From Nitrospirae bacterium GWB2_47_37 (lineage in GTDB: Bacteria > Nitrospirota > Thermodesulfovibrionia > Thermodesulfovibrionales > Dissulfurispiraceae), in NCBI GenBank assembly GCA_001803635.1, contig MHDU01000080.1:1-64000 (forward strand): DNA of 64,000 nucleotides. The letters run 5' to 3'. The notes beneath the pieces are model-generated. The model had not been told where the DNA came from. It saw only the letters and a program-made list of their open reading frames with translations, and did no database searches. The stretch's first letter is position 1. The number at the start of each line of letters is the position of its first letter. The position numbers and the translations under genes are program-made. Below, piece by piece: positions 9,793 to 18,286 of the stretch.

Positions 9793-11205
9793 TTAGATAT
9801 CGTAATACAGGAAAAATTCGTACGGATGCGGCCTTAACCTCAGCGCATCCACTTCCTTTGTCCTCTTATAGCTTATCCACATGTCTATGGCATCCTGTGT
9901 AAAAACATTGCCCTTCAGCAGGAACTCGTGATCCTCCTCGAGATGATTGAGCGCCTCTTCCAGAGTTCCTGGCATTGTCGGAACGGACGCAAGCTCCTCG
10001 GGACCGAGTTCGTAGATGTCCTTATCGAGCGGCTCGCCCGGATGTATCTTGTTCTCTATGCCGTCCAATCCGGCCATCAACATGGCTGCAAAGGCAAGAT
10101 AGCCGTTGCACGACGGATCGGGGAACCTTACTTCGGCTCTTTTTGCCTTCGGGTTTGCGGAATAGGTAGGTATTCTTATGGATGCGGAACGGTTCCTTGC
10201 GGAGTATGCAAGGTTAACCGGCGCTTCAAATCCGGGAGTAAGCCTCTTGTATGAATTTGTAGTCGGATTTGTCAGCGCAGCGAGAGCCTTAGCGTGCTTC
10301 AATATGCCGCCGATATAGTAAAGGGCCATTTCGCTCAAACCTGCATAGCCGTTTCCTGCAAAGAGAGGCTTCTCTCCCTTCCAGATGCTCTGGTGGCAAT
10401 GCATGCCTGAGCCGTTATCGCCGAAAAGAGGCTTGGGCATGAATGTCACGGTTTTGCAATGCCTTTTTGCAACATTCTTAATTATATATTTAAAGAGCAT
10501 CAATTTATCCGCCATAGTGACAAGGGAGTCAAAGCGCATGTCAATCTCTGCCTGTCCCGCCGTAGCAACCTCATGGTGTTCCCTCTCTACATAAATACCG
10601 CACTTCTGCATCTCCATAACCATCTCTGTCCTGATATTCACCTGACTGTCTGTAGGCGGCACAGGGAAATATCCTTCCTTATGTCTCGGCTTGTAGCCCA
10701 GGTTCGGGTTCTCCTCGCGACCGGAGTTCCAGATGCCTTCGACAGAGTCTATAAAGTAATAGCCGCTGTTCGAATTCTGGTCGAACTGAATACTGTCGAA
10801 AATGAAGAATTCAGCCTCGGGGCCGAAGTAAGCGGTATCTCCGATGCCTGTGGATTTAAGATACGCCTCCGCCTTCTGAGCGATATACCTTGGATCCCTT
10901 GTGTAGAATTCCTTTGTTATTGGGTCTACGATATTGCATATAAGGCTTATGGTAGGGTACTCCATGAACGGGTCCATAAAAGCGGTCTTAGGGTCGGGGA
11001 TTATCAACATATCCGATGTATTGATCGCCTGCCATCCCCTTATGGACGAGCCGTCAAAACCGAGCCCCTCTTCGAAAATCTCTTCCTTCATTTCTGAGAT
11101 GGGCACTGCGAAATGCTGCCAGATTCCGGGAAAATCAAGGAACTTGAAGTTTGCCATAACCGCCTTGTTTTCCTGAGCCATCTTGATTACGTCCTTTGGT
11201 GTCAT
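9793..11205 (-). CDS. glnA: Type I glutamine synthetase
   Basis: ATP-dependent glutamate-ammonia ligase, the entry point for ammonium into glutamine. It is 470 residues, with the GSI-beta signatures FDGSSIRGW, the MHCHQS motif, [13 protein letters not shown] and a C-terminal YYDI. The tyrosine at about residue 398 ([10 protein letters not shown]) matches the adenylylation site of the E. coli enzyme, so control by GlnE is likely although glnE is not in the window. It lies 19 bp downstream of glnB behind an AGGAGGAG site and is probably cotranscribed with glnB and the amidotransferase. Confidence 0.97.
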   Translation of the reverse strand: MTPKDVIKMAQENKAVMANFKFLDFPGIWQHFAVPISEMKEEIFEEGLGFDGSSIRGWQAINTSDMLIIPDPKTAFMDPFMEYPTISLICNIVDPITKEFYTRDPRYIAQKAEAYLKSTGIGDTAYFGPEAEFFIFDSIQFDQNSNSGYYFIDSVEGIWNSGREENPNLGYKPRHKEGYFPVPPTDSQVNIRTEMVMEMQKCGIYVEREHHEVATAGQAEIDMRFDSLVTMADKLMLFKYIIKNVAKRHCKTVTFMPKPLFGDNGSGMHCHQSIWKGEKPLFAGNGYAGLSEMALYYIGGILKHAKALAALTNPTTNSYKRLTPGFEAPVNLAYSARNRSASIRIPTYSANPKAKRAEVRFPDPSCNGYLAFAAMLMAGLDGIENKIHPGEPLDKDIYELGPEELASVPTMPGTLEEALNHLEEDHEFLLKGNVFTQDAIDMWISYKRTKEVDALRLRPHPYEFFLYYDI

Positions 11206-11224
11206 TACTCTCCTCCTTTATTTT

Positions 11225-11566
<342 letters not shown>

Positions 11567-11573
11567 TCACCTC

Positions 11574-12266
11574 CTAACAAAAAAAAATTTCGTAAAAATT
11601 CCACGCCCTGCCGCGATAGACTTCATAGGTTTTTTCGGTCTCTGTCTTGAGCCTCTGTTGGTCTATATCCTCAGCCTTTAACCAATCATATACCATTTCC
11701 TTAGTCACTTCAATGTGGAATTGAAAGGCGTATGCCCTGCTGCCGTAATTGAACGCCTGATTCGGGTAAAGATCGGAGCCTGCAAGCCTTATTGCGCCTT
11801 CGGGAATATCAAAGGTCTCCCCGTGCCAGTGAAAGACCTTAAACCTCTTCCAAAGGTCGCCTACGCCGGGATGCGTTGCGAGCCTTCTCATAAGAGTATC
11901 CTTTATGCCGTCCGGAGTAAGCTCTATATCGTGCCACCCTATCTCCTGCTCTTTGCCTTTATATACCCTCGAACCCAATGCCTTTGCCATAATCTGCGCT
12001 CCGAGACATACGCCAAAAACCCTTTTGCCGCCCGCTATAAATTCTCTGACTAAAGCTTCTTCTTTTTTTATGTAAGGATAGATGTCGTCCTCATTAACGC
12101 TCATCGGACCGCCCATCATAACAATGGTGTCAAATCCTTTAGTATCGGGTATGTCTTCGCCTTTTGAAAGGTCTACGATAGTGCAAGGAATTCCCTTGGA
12201 CTCAAGGAAATCCCCTATTGTGCCGGGGCCTTCTGTTTCTATGTTTTTACAGATTAGAACGGACAT
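11574..12266 (-). CDS. Class I glutamine amidotransferase-like protein
   Basis: A 230-residue stand-alone class I (triad) glutamine amidotransferase domain, of the kind annotated as a GMP synthase (glutamine-hydrolysing)-like protein. The nucleophile motif is GVCLGAQ (Cys87) and the His-Glu pair is in FQFHIEVT. It lacks any synthetase domain. Its acceptor substrate is unknown. Its position at the head of the glnB-glnA operon suggests a link with glutamine turnover. A sigma-54-like promoter sits only a few bases upstream of the ATG and there is no clear ribosome site, so the start may be leaderless or lie slightly downstream. Confidence 0.8.
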   Translation of the reverse strand: MSVLICKNIETEGPGTIGDFLESKGIPCTIVDLSKGEDIPDTKGFDTIVMMGGPMSVNEDDIYPYIKKEEALVREFIAGGKRVFGVCLGAQIMAKALGSRVYKGKEQEIGWHDIELTPDGIKDTLMRRLATHPGVGDLWKRFKVFHWHGETFDIPEGAIRLAGSDLYPNQAFNYGSRAYAFQFHIEVTKEMVYDWLKAEDIDQQRLKTETEKTYEVYRGRAWNFYEIFFC

Positions 12267-12279
12267 ATATATTATTTAG

Positions 12280-12296
12280 TGCAAGTGTTATACCAT
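12280..12296 (-). promoter_or_regulatory. Sigma-54-like -24/-12 promoter of the amidotransferase-glnB-glnA operon
   Basis: On the minus strand the bases read TGGTATAACACTTGCA, giving GG-N10-GC with a good TTGCA -12 box. The predicted start would be about 4 nt before the amidotransferase ATG. No ACA-N4-TGT enhancer module is visible 75-87 bp upstream, unlike the other sigma-54 sites here, so this one is less certain. Confidence 0.45.
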
Positions 12297-12334
12297 AAGG
12301 GTAGCCGTTGAAAGATAAGGAGTTTTAGAATAAA

Positions 12335-12376
12335 AAAGGCATTGCCTGCCTAAAAATTATGCAAGCAATGCCTTAA
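12335..12376 (-). terminator. Intrinsic terminator downstream of amtB1
   Basis: Arms AAGGCATTGC (12337-12346) and GCAATGCCTT (12365-12374) pair. On the minus strand the stem is followed by a run of six T, so it ends amtB1 transcripts. Confidence 0.8.
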
Positions 12377-12385
12377 TATTAGGCA

Positions 12386-13690
12386 TTACATCGTATATCC
12401 GCTTTCTCCGTGCTGCGATATGTCGAGACCTACCACCTCGGACTCGTCGTCAATTCTCAGTCCTATGGTCTTATCTATAAGTTTTAACACAACGACCGTA
12501 ACGACGAACGAATAAACAGCCGTCACCGCTATCGCAATCGCCTGAGTCATGAACAACTTAGGATTCCCGAAGAACAGGCCGTCGGCTCCGGAAGGGTTGA
12601 TGAGCTTCTGCGCGAAAAGTCCTGCAGCAAGGGTTCCGAGAATACCGCCCACGCCGTGAACGCCGAAGGCGTCAAGAGAATCGTCGTATCCTAAACGGTT
12701 TTTCATATTCAAGGCTATGTAACATACAGCGCCTGCCGCCAGACCGATAAGCAACGCGGGCATAGGGCCTACGAATCCTGAAGCCGGCGTTATTGTCGCG
12801 AGCCCGGCTATCGAGCCTGTTGCAGCGCCGAACATTGTGGGTTTACCCCTGTGAATCCATTCGATAATCACCCATATCAAAGTTGCCGCGACCGCGGATA
12901 TATGTGTTGCAACAAAAGTAGTCGCGCTCAAAGCTCCGGAAGAAAGAGCGCTTCCGGCGTTAAACCCGAACCACCCGAACCATAAAAGCCCGGCGCCGAG
13001 CACTGTCATCGGCAGGCTATGGGGATAAATGGCCTCATGCAGGTAGCCTTTTCTCTTGCCGATTATCAACGCGGCAGCCAAGGCCGATATGCCGGATGTG
13101 ATATGCACAACAATTCCGCCCGCGAAATCGAGTACGCCCATATTCTTAAGCCATCCGCCCGTGCCCCATACCCAGTGCGCGACAGGGTCGTAAACTATGG
13201 TTGACCATACGACGGTGAAAACGAGAAACGCGGAAAACTTCATCCTTTCGGCGAATGCCCCGCTGATCAGCGCCGGCGTTATGACCGCGAACATAGCCTG
13301 ATATATCATAAATGCGACATGAGGAATCGTAGCCGCATAATCGGGATTGGGTTCGGCGCCGACGCCGTTCAGACCTATCCAGTCGAGGCTGCCGATTATT
13401 CCTCCCATATCAGGGCCGAAAGACAGGCTGTAACCGAAAAGAATCCACTGAATGCTGACCACCGCAATGGCGACAAAGCTCTGCATTATAGTGCCGAGAA
13501 CGTTCTTCCTCCGCACCATGCCGCCGTAAAAAAGCGCAAGCCCCGGCGTCATAAGCATTACAAGCGCAGTCGATAAAAGGATAAAGGCCGTATCGCCCGC
13601 GTCAATTTTAGCCGGCGTTTCCGCATACGCGCTGAACGGCGCAAAAAGGACAAACATCAAACCGAAAACCCAAAACAAACTTTTTTTCAT
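12386..13690 (-). CDS. amtB: Ammonium transporter AmtB (copy 1)
   Basis: A 434-residue Amt/MEP/Rh-family ammonium channel with a cleavable N-terminal signal (about residues 1-23) and eleven predicted membrane helices. Conserved stretches include TPGLALFYGGMVRRKN, WFGWFGFNAGSA and DAFGVHGVGGILGTL, which holds one of the pore histidines. PII proteins block such channels by inserting their T-loop. It lies 608 bp from the upstream glnK gene, behind a long untranslated region with a sigma-54-like promoter. An AGGAG ribosome site precedes the ATG. Confidence 0.95.
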   Translation of the reverse strand: MKKSLFWVFGLMFVLFAPFSAYAETPAKIDAGDTAFILLSTALVMLMTPGLALFYGGMVRRKNVLGTIMQSFVAIAVVSIQWILFGYSLSFGPDMGGIIGSLDWIGLNGVGAEPNPDYAATIPHVAFMIYQAMFAVITPALISGAFAERMKFSAFLVFTVVWSTIVYDPVAHWVWGTGGWLKNMGVLDFAGGIVVHITSGISALAAALIIGKRKGYLHEAIYPHSLPMTVLGAGLLWFGWFGFNAGSALSSGALSATTFVATHISAVAATLIWVIIEWIHRGKPTMFGAATGSIAGLATITPASGFVGPMPALLIGLAAGAVCYIALNMKNRLGYDDSLDAFGVHGVGGILGTLAAGLFAQKLINPSGADGLFFGNPKLFMTQAIAIAVTAVYSFVVTVVVLKLIDKTIGLRIDDESEVVGLDISQHGESGYTM

Positions 13691-13739
13691 TTACAACTCC
13701 TATGCATAGTTTTTTGTAGACCATAATCCGTAATCATCA

Positions 13740-13907
13740 GGGATGTGAGGCATACTTCAAAAGCCCTTACTAAGTGTAGTTGCCTGTGCAATCCGGAGAT
13801 TACTTTTGTCTCATCCAATAAGAGAGCAAAGTTGTAGCTCACGAGAAAGAGAATGCTGTTATGATATTACATATGAGTAAAGGCTTTTTCAGAACGCCTC
13901 ACATCCC
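13740..13907. repeat. Long inverted repeat B in the amtB1 leader
   Basis: The arms 13740-13771 and 13876-13907 are 32 bp each and complementary at about 27 positions, including a perfect outer 12-bp GGGATGTGAGGC. They enclose about 104 bp. The element lies inside the predicted amtB1 transcript and has no open reading frame of note. Function is unknown; a structured leader or small RNA is possible. Confidence 0.6.
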
Positions 13908-13940
13908 GTGACTTTCAATCAACATTTGAAAAATTTCAGC

Positions 13941-14106
13941 ACAAAGCACAGGTCCGCTTCAATGACTTTATCGACGAAACTTTTAATCCCATTCTCTTAT
14001 GCCCGTCATCCGCATCGGCGGTATCTATCTTACTGAAACATATAGCATCTTTGCCTTGCACAAGAAACAACACTTATAAAGGCGTTGAAGCGGATTTGCG
14101 CTTTGT
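13941..14106. repeat. Long inverted repeat A in the amtB1 leader
   Basis: The arms 13941-13962 and 14085-14106 are 22 bp, complementary at 19 positions, and enclose about 122 bp. The right arm starts just downstream of the predicted sigma-54 transcription start (about 14114, minus strand), so the 5' end of that RNA would fold into this stem. No gene is seen here. Together with inverted repeat B it accounts for most of the 13691-14123 gap. Confidence 0.6.
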
Positions 14107-14123
14107 TCTAAACATTATAAAAT

Positions 14124-14140
14124 TGCCAGAAATGTGCCAG
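14124..14140 (-). promoter_or_regulatory. Sigma-54-like promoter upstream of amtB1
   Basis: The minus strand reads TGGCACATTTCTGGCA, GG-N10-GC. It lies about 430 bp before amtB1. A TACA-AAAA-TGTA palindrome is centred exactly 75 bp upstream of the -12 GC, the same distance as at the two other assimilation promoters. Confidence 0.65.
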
Positions 14141-14181
14141 AAAGGATGTTATTGATTTTAAATGGATTTTAGAAGCAGTGT

Positions 14182-14219
14182 CGGAGGGTAATCCTACAAA
14201 AATGTAGGATTACCCTCCG
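14182..14219. promoter_or_regulatory. Perfect 17-bp-arm palindrome containing an ACA-N4-TGT operator
   Basis: Arms 14182-14198 and 14203-14219 are perfectly complementary with a 4-nt A loop. The centre holds TACAAAAATGTA (14195-14206), matching the enhancer modules of the nif, cyn and HTH promoters. It has no T-run and so is not an obvious terminator. It may act as both an activator site and a hairpin. Confidence 0.7.
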
Positions 14220-14263
14220 GAGAATGGAGTTACCTATTGAAAAACAAACAGTTGCAATTTTCC

Positions 14264-14292
14264 TACATTTTTGTTTGAGCTACAAATTTGTA
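14264..14292. promoter_or_regulatory. Second paired ACA-N4-TGT module upstream of amtB1
   Basis: Two modules, TACATTTTTGTT (14264-14275) and TACAAATTTGTA (14281-14292), lie 17 bp apart centre to centre, about 152 bp upstream of the amtB1 -12 box and directly after the glnK stop codon. It is probably a further activator site, but the spacing is irregular. Confidence 0.5.
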
Positions 14293-14297
14293 GGATT

Positions 14298-14645
<348 letters not shown>

Positions 14646-16022
14646 TTACAAGTTATACGCCTTTTCACCGTGCTGGCTCTCGTCAAGCCCTTCGATCTCC
14701 TCTTCAACGTCAACCCTCAGCCCTACAACCGCCTTTATGATCATGAAGATTACGGCGGTAACGACAGCCGTATACACTATAGTAACTCCGACCGCTACGA
14801 TCTGCGTCCAGAGCTGGCCGGGATTGCCGTAAAGAAGCCCTTTACCGGCCTCGTTTATCGACGGGTCCGCAAATACGCCTGTCAATATTGCGCCGAGAGT
14901 TCCGGCTACGCCGTGAATTCCGAACGCGTCGAGGGTATCGTCATAACCGAGTTTCGACTTAATTACCGCTACGGAAAAGAACGACACTATGCCTGCTGCA
15001 AGACCTATTATCATGGCTCCGGTGATGTTCACAAAACCCGCTGCCGGTGTTATGGCGACAAGTCCGGCTACGGCGCCCGACGCAAGACCGAGCACTGTAG
15101 GCTTCTTTGAATGCGCCCATTCAGTGAACATCCACGCAACAGCCGCTATAGCCGTAGCAGTATTGGTGTTTATAAACGCTGCTCCCGCAAGGCCGTTTGC
15201 CGCAAGAGCCGAACCCGCGTTAAATCCGAACCATCCGAACCAGAGAAGCCCTGCTCCTGTTACTACCATTGTCAGATTGTTCGGGATAAGGGTCATCTCA
15301 CGCCTCTTGCCGAGTATCAGCGCGCCCACAAGGGCCGCTATACCTGCGTTTATATGAACTACCGTGCCGCCTGCAAAATCAAGCGCTCCGAGTTTTGCCA
15401 GAAAGCCTCCGCCCCATACCCAGTGAGCTACCGGAAGATACGCAAGGCTCATCCATAATATCGAAAAAAGTATCCACGCCGAGAACTTCATCCTCTCGAT
15501 ATAAGCGCCGCTCGCAAGGGCTACGGTTATGGCCGCAAAGGTAAGCTGATACACTATGAATATGTATTCCGGTATGGTCTTTGCCGCGTCGGATATGCTG
15601 TTGGCTCCGACCCCCGACAAAAAGAGCTTTTCCGGATTTCCTATGATGCCCGAGATGTCCGTTCCAAAAGTGAAAGTATACCCGTAAACCACCCACAATA
15701 CGCTCACTATGCAGAATGTTACAAAAGACATCGCAATGGTGTTAAGCGTGTCTTTGCGTTTTGAAAGACCGCCGTAAAATAAGGCAAGCCCCGGAATAGT
15801 CATCAACATGACAAGCGCTGTTGCCATTATCATCCATGCGGTGTCGCCCGTGTCTATTTTCAACGGAGCTGGAGCTGCAGCAACAGGGGGTGCGGGCTGA
15901 GCAGCGGGGGACTGCTCAGCCGCAGGGGGAGTGGGAAGCGGGGTCTGTGCCTGCTCCGCAAACACAAGGCCCGCAAAACCCAACAAACCGATTACCAATA
16001 ATATGCTTATAAATCTTTTCAT
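14646..16022 (-). CDS. amtB: Ammonium transporter AmtB (copy 2)
   Basis: A 458-residue Amt-family channel. After the signal peptide (about residues 1-22) comes a Pro/Ala-rich linker of about 30 residues not present in copy 1, then the membrane domain beginning KIDTGDTAWM. Pore and core motifs are WFGWFGFNAGSA and DAFGIHGVAGTLGA. It lies between a porin and glnK in the operon headed by the solitary HTH gene. Sequence and length differ clearly from copy 1, so it is not a simple recent duplicate. Confidence 0.95.
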   Translation of the reverse strand: MKRFISILLVIGLLGFAGLVFAEQAQTPLPTPPAAEQSPAAQPAPPVAAAPAPLKIDTGDTAWMIMATALVMLMTIPGLALFYGGLSKRKDTLNTIAMSFVTFCIVSVLWVVYGYTFTFGTDISGIIGNPEKLFLSGVGANSISDAAKTIPEYIFIVYQLTFAAITVALASGAYIERMKFSAWILFSILWMSLAYLPVAHWVWGGGFLAKLGALDFAGGTVVHINAGIAALVGALILGKRREMTLIPNNLTMVVTGAGLLWFGWFGFNAGSALAANGLAGAAFINTNTATAIAAVAWMFTEWAHSKKPTVLGLASGAVAGLVAITPAAGFVNITGAMIIGLAAGIVSFFSVAVIKSKLGYDDTLDAFGIHGVAGTLGAILTGVFADPSINEAGKGLLYGNPGQLWTQIVAVGVTIVYTAVVTAVIFMIIKAVVGLRVDVEEEIEGLDESQHGEKAYNL

Positions 16023-16039
16023 GTTTCCCTCCTCTTAAA

Positions 16040-16879
16040 TTAAAAGCTCAATGTAAAATTAATACCCGTCACAAGGGTATCGTCAAGCTTTCCGTTAGGA
16101 TTATACGAGTTTCCGTCCACGCTCTTTTTAGCCTTATTCGAAAGCGGGAACCAATACTGAACCATGGGCTGTATCGATACATTTTTCGCTATAGGTATTG
16201 TGAAGCCCGCCTTTACCATACCGTCGTGAAATCCGCTGTATTTCTTACCGGTATATGCGCCTGTCGAAGATTCGTATGTCTTCCAGTAATTATCGCTGCC
16301 GGCAAAATAGCCTGCCGACGCTCCGAGATCGAGAGTCATCTCCTTATACACAGGCACCGAGTGCGCTATCGAGAGGTTAAAATATGTGCCTCCGTATTCG
16401 TTTATGTCGCGATACACGGATAAAACAGGCTTTAATATCGTGTCATACGCTATCGTCACAAAGACCTCGTCCGTCTCGGCGGTATAATCGGTGCCGTAAT
16501 AGATATAACCGCCTGTCAGGCTTAATTTGTCTATAGCATAGGTATAGCTCAATGTCAAATCCGTCTCGTTCAAGTCCTTCTTCCCCTGATTTGAAAGATA
16601 GTTCGCATTGCTGACGCTCTGCGTGCCGTTTACATTGCTGTCGATATTGCTCCATAGGGACGCCGAAAACCCTTTGTATGAAACGCTTATAGACGGCTGC
16701 GTTACAAAACTATGCGAGCTTAGCTCATATCCCCTGAATATATACTTGTTTAAAACAGCGACCGATGCGCTGCCTGTGACAGGAGACGCCTCCTCCTTTT
16801 TCTCCTCCGCATAAGCCCCGGCAATGGAAAATCCGAGCGCCAGAACCATTGCTAAAACCAAAACCCTTAAACCTTTCAT
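16040..16879 (-). CDS. TorF-like outer membrane porin
   Basis: A 279-residue exported beta-barrel with a 24-residue signal peptide ending in AYA, then SASVAVLNKYIFRGYELS, typical of the TorF/Gcw_chp putative porin family. Alternating hydrophobic strands run to a C-terminal phenylalanine (INFTLSF), as expected for BAM-dependent barrels. Its position 17 bp before amtB2 suggests an outer-membrane pore for ammonium or another small nitrogen source. That role is inferred from context only. Confidence 0.8.
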   Translation of the reverse strand: MKGLRVLVLAMVLALGFSIAGAYAEEKKEEASPVTGSASVAVLNKYIFRGYELSSHSFVTQPSISVSYKGFSASLWSNIDSNVNGTQSVSNANYLSNQGKKDLNETDLTLSYTYAIDKLSLTGGYIYYGTDYTAETDEVFVTIAYDTILKPVLSVYRDINEYGGTYFNLSIAHSVPVYKEMTLDLGASAGYFAGSDNYWKTYESSTGAYTGKKYSGFHDGMVKAGFTIPIAKNVSIQPMVQYWFPLSNKAKKSVDGNSYNPNGKLDDTLVTGINFTLSF

Positions 16880-16920
16880 CTTATACCTCCACTCTTTGTT
16901 TATTCGGCAGGATAAACCTG

Positions 16921-17133
16921 CTACATTTTTGCTGTCTCTCCCATTTGCTCGATAACGGCGATGCCTCTCTCCCCCTCCTTTCTTATCCCGTATTTTTTGA
17001 TCTTATAGCCGATCATCCTCTCGGTTATGTCGAGCTCTCTTGCCGCCCGGGCCATAACCCAGTTGCACTCCTTGAGGGCCTTGATTATCTCCTCCCTCTC
17101 TATTTCCTTTACCTTTTCTTTCAGGGAATCCAT
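16921..17133 (-). CDS. Solitary NifA-type Fis/HTH DNA-binding domain protein
   Basis: A 70-residue protein that consists of little more than the C-terminal DNA-binding domain of a NifA-like activator. Residues 13-50 read as EREEIIKALKECNW, then VMARAARELDITERMIGYK and IKKYGI, the helix-turn-helix found at the end of NifA proteins. The GAF and AAA+ domains needed to contact sigma-54 are absent. A GGGAGGTG ribosome site precedes the ATG, and no upstream coding remnant is seen, so it looks like a real short gene. It could compete with a full NifA or NtrC for enhancer sites, or act as an architectural protein. It heads the porin-amtB2-glnK operon. Confidence 0.8.
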   Translation of the reverse strand: MDSLKEKVKEIEREEIIKALKECNWVMARAARELDITERMIGYKIKKYGIRKEGERGIAVIEQMGETAKM

Positions 17134-17153
17134 CTCTTCACCTCCCTACAATA

Positions 17154-17171
17154 TTGCCAGAACCGTGCCGG
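17154..17171 (-). promoter_or_regulatory. Sigma-54-like promoter of the HTH-porin-amtB2-glnK operon
   Basis: The minus strand reads CGGCACGGTTCTGGCA, GG-N10-GC. The predicted start at about 17145 leaves a leader of about 12 nt before the HTH gene. The paired operator at 17217-17246 is centred 75 bp from the -12 GC. Confidence 0.7.
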
Positions 17172-17216
17172 CTCTCATCTCTTTGATTTATATATGAATG
17201 CTTCTATAATTCATGC

Positions 17217-17246
17217 TACATTTTTGTAATTTGATACAATTTTGTA
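17217..17246. promoter_or_regulatory. Paired ACA-N4-TGT enhancer (18-bp spacing), HTH operon
   Basis: TACATTTTTGTA and TACAATTTTGTA are separated by ATTTGA. The 30-bp site is the same as the cyanate-operon site except for two bases in the second module, and it lies at the identical distance from the promoter. Confidence 0.75.
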
Positions 17247-17304
17247 TGATTTAACAATACCACTGAGCACAATATTCATAGATTGCGATACCCGTGAGAG
17301 GAGA

Positions 17305-17447
17305 CAAAGTATTGGAGCGACTTCGACAGCCCAAGCGCAACATGGATGTTTAAGCGGGCTGTCGTCAAAACTGTAAAACAGAGAAATGCCGATATCATAT
17401 CCTGCTCATCGGGCAAGAAGTAATACCGGCATATGTTGGTCACTTTG
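17305..17447. other. Candidate structured non-coding element between cynS and the HTH operon
   Basis: The gap 17251-17461 holds no gene. CAAAGT (17305) pairs with ACTTTG (17442). CGACAGCCC (17324-17332) pairs with GGGCTGTCG (17356-17364). CTGCTCA (17402-17408) pairs with TGAGCAG (17446-17452) as an alternative fold. Direction of transcription is unclear and no known RNA family was recognised. Confidence 0.35.
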
Positions 17448-17461
17448 AGCAGCAAAATAAG

Positions 17462-17905
17462 TTAAAATTTTTTGTAAGGCAAAAACTTTCCGTTAAGTGT
17501 GACTAACACCCTGTCACCTTTCGGATCTTCCACTCTCTGTATATCCATCGAAAAATCTATGGCGCTCATTATTCCGTCACCGAAGGTCTCATGGATCAAT
17601 TCCTTAATGGAAGGCCCATATACCTGAATGAGTTCGTAAAAACGGTAAATGGTCGGGTCTACCGGGACTGCGTCTTCCAGTGCTCCTCTCATGGGACATT
17701 TCTGTAATGCTGCTGCGACATCAGGCTTGAGACCGAGGACTTTTACTGCTGCATTCGCCTCTTCTTTTGACATAGCATGCTGTCCCAGAAGTGCGGCAGT
17801 GGTCCATATTTTGTGCTTGCCCACCTTTTTTGCAATGGCCTCCCATGTCAATCCTTTCTTCCCTTTTGCCTCAATAATCAGTTGTGTTGCTTCCTCGCGA
17901 ATCAT
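17462..17905 (-). CDS. cynS: Cyanate hydratase (cyanase)
   Basis: Decomposes cyanate with bicarbonate into ammonia and carbon dioxide. It is 147 residues. The N-terminal half is the helix-turn-helix-like domain of cyanases. The C-terminal catalytic domain keeps Arg88, Glu91 and Ser114, which correspond to Arg96, Glu99 and Ser122 of the E. coli decamer. It is the last gene of an operon with an uptake system and a PII protein, which identifies the transported substrate as probably cyanate. Confidence 0.95.
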   Translation of the reverse strand: MIREEATQLIIEAKGKKGLTWEAIAKKVGKHKIWTTAALLGQHAMSKEEANAAVKVLGLKPDVAAALQKCPMRGALEDAVPVDPTIYRFYELIQVYGPSIKELIHETFGDGIMSAIDFSMDIQRVEDPKGDRVLVTLNGKFLPYKKF

Positions 17906-17959
17906 AACAACCCTCCTTAAAATATTTTATAGTTTCAGGTCTGACGGATACACCGGCAG

Positions 17960-18286
17960 CTAAATAGCTGACGCGCCCCTCTCCCTTGTACGTATCCTGA
18001 TAACATCTGCGACGTTGAGAACAAATATCTTTCCATCACCGATATTGCCGGTTTCGGCAGCAGTTGCTATTATGTCAACCGCCTTTTCCACCTGATCATC
18101 CTCAACTACCACCCATACCATCTGCTTTGGCAACGTGGTGTAGTGAGTAGACCCCACCTGCAAGCCTTTCTGATGACCTCTACCCATTACCATTGTCGTG
18201 GTAAGGCTGCTGTAGCCTGATTTGTCAAGCGCTTCCTCTACCGTTTTGAATCTTTCGGTCCTTATAACTGCCTGAATCATTTTCAT
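17960..18286 (-). CDS. PII-family protein of the cyanate operon (NifI1-like T-loop)
   Basis: A 108-residue PII paralogue. The T-loop region MGRGHQKGLQVGSTHY is nearly the one in NifI1 (GRGKQKGLQVG) and unlike canonical GlnB; Tyr51 of the uridylylation motif is not in its usual context. The [14 protein letters not shown]-binding signature is present. Its start overlaps the stop of the ABC ATPase gene by 4 bp, so it is translated with the transporter and probably regulates it or CynS. That partner assignment is inferred. Confidence 0.85.
   Translation of the reverse strand: MKMIQAVIRTERFKTVEEALDKSGYSSLTTTMVMGRGHQKGLQVGSTHYTTLPKQMVWVVVEDDQVEKAVDIIATAAETGNIGDGKIFVLNVADVIRIRTRERGASAI

Noticed and set aside
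10459-11097. Long plus-strand open frames antisense to glnA
   Set aside because: They are shadows of a strongly conserved gene. Their composition follows the glnA codon pattern.
17303-17320. Near-identical 21-mer shared with 62553-62573 (AGACAAAGTATTGRAGCGACT)
   Set aside because: There is no extension of the similarity on either side, and it is too short to call a repeat.
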